Positions 8,301-12,500 of a stretch of DNA of 12,500 bases are shown here, piece by piece. The position numbers were made by a program, and so were the translations under genes. Each line of letters starts with the position of its first letter. Position 1 is the stretch's first letter. The notes under the pieces were generated by a model. It ran no database searches, was not told where the DNA came from, and saw only the letters and a list, made by a program, of their open reading frames with translations. The DNA is taken from the NCBI GenBank assembly GCA_014634225.1, contig BLFN01000621.1:3222876-3235375 (forward strand). The letters are read 5' to 3'. This DNA is from Acropora yongei (lineage: Eukaryota; Cnidaria; Anthozoa; Scleractinia; Acroporidae).

Positions 8301-8892
8301 AGTAATGGCGATAGTTAGCGGACTAGTTAGCGCGTTTCGTTCGTAAATCAAAAGAAAATGACCCTGAACTTTCTTTAGCTTTGGTGTTTTTGGTGAAAAC
8401 TGTGCTAAGGTTTGTTGTTCTCGACTCTGATATTGTAAATTAAGAAAAGCAAATAACATGACGCTACTAACATGGCCTGAGTTGCTCGAAGTGCTAGCAT
8501 GATTAGCGCTAACCAGTTTATTGCATGTTCATATGTACATATATCTTAACTATTTATATATCTTATATCTATATCTATTTACGTATCTTTTGTTTTAAAA
8601 CTCCTAGTATAGTTATACTGTTTTAGGAGTACATTTATTAAATATATTTAAAGATAGTACCATGGTTTCGATAGCTCTTAACCAATGGTTGGATGGCTAG
8701 ATGTTGCCTCACTTTCTACGAATGAAACACGGTGAAGATCTGCCTTCCGGATGGGAACAGCAGATAAGCAAGATGGAGTCAGTGTAATTGAATCTCGATG
8801 CATTTTTGCTTTGACTTTTTGCCTATTCACCGTATAGTTTCTAGTTTTTGCCTGCATGGTAAAACATTGCTACTCACGTATGCAATTACTAT
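8301..8892. other. AT-rich spacer, probable CDKAL1 5' intron
   Basis: Contains a TATAT-rich low-complexity run (about 8530-8590) and a small interrupted hairpin built on ACTCCTA/TAGGAGT (about 8610-8630). I see no convincing coding exon on either strand. The 75-codon minus-strand frame at 8232-8459 shows no motif. Confidence 0.4.
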
Positions 8893-9547
8893 ATGATAAT
8901 TCAAAGTGGACAGACTGCAAATTGTAGTACTTGCTAAAAAATATATCTGTGTTGATAAGTGAATGGAAATGTCTTACCTTGCAATTTTACCAGGCAATAG
9001 CAATTGTTTCCCTGCCTGGTGTAAGTCCTCATTAATTTGCTTGGCGTGGATTGCTACCATCGTTTCTAAGCTCCCTTAACAGTGCACATTCATTTACATT
9101 AATTTTTAGTGTTGTTTTTTTCTTTCTATGCAAGCCCCTGGCTTTTGCATAGACTGATATACTTTAGATGTGAACTTATTGTAATTACTATTATGTTCGT
9201 GTCTGAATAGACTAACTATATAGACTAGCTACTGCGATAATCACATCTTCATTTCATTTGTATGTCTGTAGTTCACATAATATTCATAAGACTAGCGCCA
9301 TTGTATCGTTACATTACTTATTTATTGGTTAGATTATTTTTTCCGTTGTATCGTTGTATCGTGCATTATTTATTAATTTAATTGACGTGTGTATTTAGTT
9401 CATTAGATAACGTCATAATAATTTTACTTTGCATTATTTTCCTTACTCATATATATGTGTTGTCCGTAACTGTGCTCACATTGTGGGTGGCTCCTCCTGA
9501 AATGTTCTACAGTTGGTATAGGATTTAATGGAGCCGAAACGGACTGT

Positions 9548-9593
<46 letters not shown>

Positions 9594-9692
9594 AAGTTAT
9601 AATTTTAGCAACTACTATAATAATTAATAAATAAATACTATAATAATTAATAAATAAAAATTATTTGCAGTCTGTCCACTTTAAATTATCAT
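8893..9692. mobile_element. 800-bp segment bounded by 30-bp inverted repeats, possible non-autonomous DNA transposon
   Basis: The 30 bp at 8893-8922 (ATGATAATTC, then AAAGTGGACAGACTGCAAAT) and the 30 bp at 9663-9692 are reverse complements with one mismatch. The interior is AT-rich with no transposase frame. It includes small hairpins (about 8991-9023 and 9129-9156), TTGTATCGT repeats and a 23-bp tandem duplication next to the right end. I see no clear target-site duplication, so the exact ends are uncertain. It lies in the presumed 5' intron of CDKAL1. Confidence 0.5.
9613..9658. repeat. Perfect 23-bp tandem duplication, two copies
   Basis: An AT-only unit except for one C (TACTATAATAATTAATAAAT plus AAA) is present at 9613-9635 and again, identical, at 9636-9658. 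It adjoins the right inverted repeat of the 8893-9692 segment, so it may be subterminal structure of that element or simple slippage. Confidence 0.8.
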
Positions 9693-9852
9693 TGTAAATT
9701 ATCCTCAGTAAGAGAGAATGGTCAATCAGCTTGAACCTTATTGTAAATAAATCTATACATTGCATGGTACTGCATGAAAAGTGTGACTTCTACCTCTTTT
9801 GAAACAATGTTTTTCTCAATAATTCACGGTATACTATTTTGATTTCTTCAGA

Positions 9853-10123
9853 ATGCCAGGTTGTGAGTTGGAATTGTGTGATATTGAAGATGCTGTGAGC
9901 AAAGATGATATTACACCTAATGATCGTATAATTCATCGCAACATTGTTCTTCCCAAGACAAGACTAAGGTCCACACGGAAAGTTAATGATGAATTGCCAG
10001 TGGGGGACAGTATCATTCCTGGAACTCAGAAGATTTACATCAAAACCTGGGGATGCTCACATAACAACAGTGATGGTGAATACATGGCAGGACAACTAGC
10101 TGCCTATGGATACAAAATTACAG
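9853..10123 (+). CDS. CDKAL1: CDKAL1 coding exon 1
   Basis: The exon itself begins at 9852, after the acceptor AG at 9850-9851, one base before the ATG. It has 90 codons plus one base and the donor ACAG|GTTAGT. It carries the basic linker [30 protein letters not shown] with C68, and [15 protein letters not shown]. Confidence 0.95.
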
Positions 10124-12361
10124 GTTAGTGTAATGATAGGATCTCCCACAGAAGAGTAAAGAGCGTACAAAATTGACACACCTCTGACATTATGGATCAA
10201 ACTTGGGAAATACGGTTGCTACCACCATTTCAGTCGAAGGAAAAAAAGGTCGATTTGCATTGCATTGAAAAAAAAATGTTTCTTTCTGTATTCAGCTATT
10301 TATAGGCTTGAGGATTATTTAAGTGCAGTGGTCATTATTGTTTTGTTTTCAATTTCCAGAGGATTCAGGTGCTGCAGATTTGTGGTTGCTAAATAGCTGC
10401 ACAGTAAAAAATCCATCAGAGGACAATTTCAGAAATGCAGTAAAGAAAGCCCAAGAACTTGACAAACACTTGGTGGTAGCAGGTTGTGTACCTCAAGGAC
10501 AACCAAGGCATCAAATCATCAAAGGGATCAGTGTGATTGGGGTAACAATAATAATACTGGTCCCAGTTGTTCAAACGATGGATAGGGCTATCCGTCGGAT
10601 AAATCACTATCGGCCACTGGATAACTCAATTGGTTTTAATTTTGCTTGTGTTTATTCGGTCGATAGTGATTTATCCGGTGGATAGCGCTATCCATTGTTT
10701 GAACAACTGGCGCCTGTTCATTAAGTCATAGTTTGGTGTCATTTCAGTACTTCTTGATTTATAGTGATAAATCAAAAGTGCAATTTTGTCCTCAAGAACT
10801 CAAAACAATAAACCTGCAAGAGATTTTGCATCATGGCAGGGTTGAGAAAAGTGTCTACAGTAATCTTCTAGGCTGTAAATATCAGTAGATGTATTTGCCC
10901 TTTGCAACTTGTTTACCTCACAGCAATAATATTGGTACATGCAAAATTAAGGTTATAACATTTACATTTCCTGTGAAAAAGGAGTCTTGCAAAGACTCAC
11001 TTTTTATAGTAAATTATCTTCCTTTAGTGTGAATAGTATTTCTTTATTGTAAAATTGTTACTTGTGCTCTTGAATTATTTTGGTACGATGATATGAGTTA
11101 TAACTTTTGTTCACATAAGTAGTAGATGATGCTGAGTCTTGTGTTTTCAGGTGCAGCAGATTGACAGAGTAGTAGAAGTTGTGGAAGAAACCTTAAAAGG
11201 CATGAATTGGAATGTAAACTTTTAATCTGAGACAAAGCTTAGTTAATGCGGAGGAGAAAGTTTTTTTTTGTTGCTTTATAAATATTGCCCTTCCTCACTT
11301 GTTTTTGTTGTTGCAGTTTATTTGTAAGCAGAAAATATTGGATCCTGAATAATTATTGAAATTTTGCGAGTGCCATTCTGTGATCTTTAAACCAGTGTAA
11401 AGGTCAGACCATACATATCTAATCTTCTGCTTACAGTGTGAACTTCAAGGTGTCATTCATTTTTGTTTTTGGTGTTTTTATTGATACACAGGTCATACTG
11501 TAAGGCTTCTTAGTCAAAAGAAAATTGCGGGAAAGAAGACTGGTGGAGCACCACTTGATCTACCAAAGATAAGGAAAAATCCCCTGATAGAAATCATAGC
11601 AATTAACACTGGGTAGGTCTCATACTACACTGTAGGTTTTTTTAGGGGATGAAACATATTTATACATGTAATAATTATTATTGTTATTGCAAGCTTTCCT
11701 GCACGAATGGAAAGCTCAAATTATAACTTTTAATTGATTGTTTTTCATTTCTTTTTGGCCTTCTTTTGAGATCCAGTGGGTTTATGTATTTCTGAATAAA
11801 ATGATGTATTGTCATCATTATGTAAATATTTTTAGTTTGACTTGCTCTGCCTGTAGTCACTGCAAGAAATCTATGAATTCACATTTTTGTTTTTTAATGT
11901 GTGAAATTATACTTAATAATAATTTGTTTTACTGGTGCTGTCAACCAAACGTATCATCGATCCATAGCAACTAATCATCCCTCAACCTGAAATGTACAAA
12001 TATGTATGTAAATACGAAACAAATGATTATTCCTCACAGAGGAACATTTTATGATAAAAACAATCAATAAAATTTTACGACGTTTCGATCTCACTGAGTT
12101 CATTTTTCAAGGATAAAAAATAGGGAATAAAACTTTCCATATAAGAAGTATTGAAAGGACTATAATTTTTTATAAGCAGAAACATTGATTTTATGAAGAA
12201 GTTTTGATGTGTTGTTTTCTCTTGTTTACATTTTATGATCCATGACCTGATTATCAGGTGTCTCAACCAATGTACTTATTGCAAAACAAAGCATGCTCGT
12301 GGAGATTTGGGAAGCTACCCACCTGAGGAGATTGTTGCCAGGGCTAAGCAAGCGTTTGAAG
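9853..12361 (+). CDS. CDKAL1: CDKAL1, tRNA t6A37 methylthiotransferase (N-terminal part, 5 coding exons)
   Basis: Radical-SAM enzyme that adds a methylthio group to N6-threonylcarbamoyladenosine at position 37 of tRNA-Lys(UUU), giving ms2t6A (family knowledge). Exons 9853-10123, 10360-10541, 11151-11199, 11492-11612 and 12258-12361 join in phase into 242 residues, against about 580 in vertebrates. The remainder lies beyond the right edge. The N-terminal MTTase domain has the three cluster cysteines C68 ([14 protein letters not shown]), C104 ([10 protein letters not shown]) and C133 ([10 protein letters not shown]). The radical-SAM motif is C209-LNQ-C213-TY-C216, followed by [32 protein letters not shown] is close to the vertebrate sequence. 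The start [15 protein letters not shown] aligns with the vertebrate N-terminus and lies 1 nt after an acceptor (TTTCTTCAG), so the 5' UTR is spliced. Confidence 0.96.
10360..10541 (+). CDS. CDKAL1: CDKAL1 coding exon 2
   Basis: Acceptor AATTTCCAG, donor GGG|GTAACA, phases 1 and 0. It encodes E91 to G151 with C104 and C133, ending KGISVIG. The open frame continues into the intron and through a MITE, but homology stops at the donor. Confidence 0.95.
10563..10710. mobile_element. 148-bp MITE with 53-bp inverted repeats
   Basis: The left arm, 10563-10615 (CCAGTTGTTCAAACGATGGA, then TAGGGCTATCC...), pairs with the right arm, 10658-10710, with about five mismatches, leaving a 42-bp centre. Each arm contains a GGATAG-GCTATCC sub-palindrome. 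It has no coding capacity. I recall GTTCAAACRATGGATAGCGC palindromes as abundant in coral genomes. It begins 21 bp after the CDKAL1 exon 2 donor. I cannot see a clear target-site duplication. Confidence 0.8.
10754..10775. repeat. Small perfect hairpin
   Basis: TTGATTTAT and ATAAATCAA, 9-bp arms around AGTG, within CDKAL1 intron 2. No role is evident. Confidence 0.5.
10976..11005. repeat. Hairpin with 12-13 bp arms
   Basis: AAAAAGGAGTCTT pairs with AAGACTCACTTTTT around GCA, with a one-base bulge. It lies in CDKAL1 intron 2. It may be a remnant of a palindromic repeat. Confidence 0.5.
11151..11199 (+). CDS. CDKAL1: CDKAL1 coding exon 3 (49 nt) with a GC donor
   Basis: Acceptor GTGTTTTCAG. 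The 16 codons [16 protein letters not shown] are nearly identical to the vertebrate protein. The frame and homology require the exon to end at G11199, where the intron begins GCATGA. The next exon then supplies GT to complete Gly168. The GT at 11214 would instead give a stop in the next exon. Confidence 0.9.
11492..11612 (+). CDS. CDKAL1: CDKAL1 coding exon 4
   Basis: Acceptor GATACACAG, donor ACTGG|GTAGGT, phases 1 and 2. It encodes [15 protein letters not shown] and then the conserved [20 protein letters not shown] that leads into the radical-SAM core. Confidence 0.95.
11613..12257 (+). other. CDKAL1: CDKAL1 intron 4
   Basis: AT-rich, with no exon seen. Around 12076-12115 a TTTTACGACGTTTCGATCTC...CATTTTTCAAGG stretch resembles the end of a dispersed repeat, but I cannot define its borders. 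The 78-codon frame at 11738-11974 looks like chance. Confidence 0.4.
12258..12361 (+). CDS. CDKAL1: CDKAL1 coding exon 5, radical-SAM CxxxCxxC
   Basis: Acceptor GATTATCAG, donor GAAG|GTAGGT, phases 2 and 1. It encodes [17 protein letters not shown] and [16 protein letters not shown]. The three cysteines bind the SAM-cleaving [4Fe-4S] cluster. The next exon is outside the window. Confidence 0.96.
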
Positions 12362-12500
12362 GTAGGTACTTGCACTCTTTGGACTAATGCAGAAAATATT
12401 TTGAACTAAATGAAATTTTAGGATCTTAGCTGGAGAACATTATGTGGTATTTTAACATGGATTTCAGGTCAAAATAATAATTATATCTGTGTTGTTTGAT

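Noticed and set aside
10542..10685. Continuation of the CDKAL1 exon 2 frame as coding
   Set aside because: Homology stops at 10541, a GT donor follows, the next exon joins in phase, and the rest of the frame is a MITE.
11200..11214. GT at 11214 (AAT|GTAAAC) as the donor of CDKAL1 exon 3
   Set aside because: It would join in the wrong phase to the next exon and meet a stop (ATA CTG TAA), while the GC donor keeps the conserved protein intact.
1..12500. CRISPR array, operon, prophage or other bacterial system
   Set aside because: There are no regularly spaced repeats, no Shine-Dalgarno-led gene runs, and the genes are split by introns. The DNA is eukaryotic.

Overview
The window looks like nuclear DNA of an animal, most likely an anthozoan cnidarian (coral or sea anemone). 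The reasons are AT-rich non-coding DNA, short exons bounded by GT/AG introns, animal-type proteins, and several short palindromic or tRNA-like repeats that I recognise from memory as common in anthozoan genomes. I could not search a database, so the taxon is an inference.

Two multi-exon genes lie head to head. On the minus strand (7747 down to 1980) is a JmjC-domain Fe(II)/2-oxoglutarate oxygenase of the JMJD6 / F-box-JmjC type. I assembled it from eight exons whose phases all agree, giving 586 codons plus a stop. Its catalytic HxD...H triad is intact. The first exon is the least certain. On the plus strand (9853 to beyond the right edge) are the first five coding exons of CDKAL1, the tRNA t6A37 methylthiotransferase. 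All three cysteines of the N-terminal cluster and the CxxxCxxC radical-SAM motif are present. One CDKAL1 intron appears to use a GC donor. The gene continues past the window.

The roughly 2.1 kb between the two ATGs holds the probable divergent promoter region (CCAAT box, YY1-like motif, candidate 5'-UTR splice donors). It also holds a 0.8 kb stretch flanked by 30-bp inverted repeats.

The left 1.2 kb (1-1140) holds a SINE-like repeat with a (GAAA)n tail and several unrecognised open stretches on both strands. These may be exons or remnants of a neighbouring gene. From 1145 to 1978 I see only the 3' flank of the JmjC gene.

Introns carry repeats: two palindromic MITE-like elements between JmjC exons 5 and 6, a tRNA-related SINE in JmjC intron 1, and a 148-bp MITE 20 bp inside CDKAL1 intron 2 (counting coding exons). 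I found no CRISPR array, operon, phage, rRNA or intact tRNA. Nothing here justifies claiming a new biological system. The more unusual points are the GC-AG intron, the stop codon embedded in a poly(A) signal, the N-terminal extension of the JmjC protein, and the pairing of a JmjC oxygenase with a tRNA-modifying enzyme.
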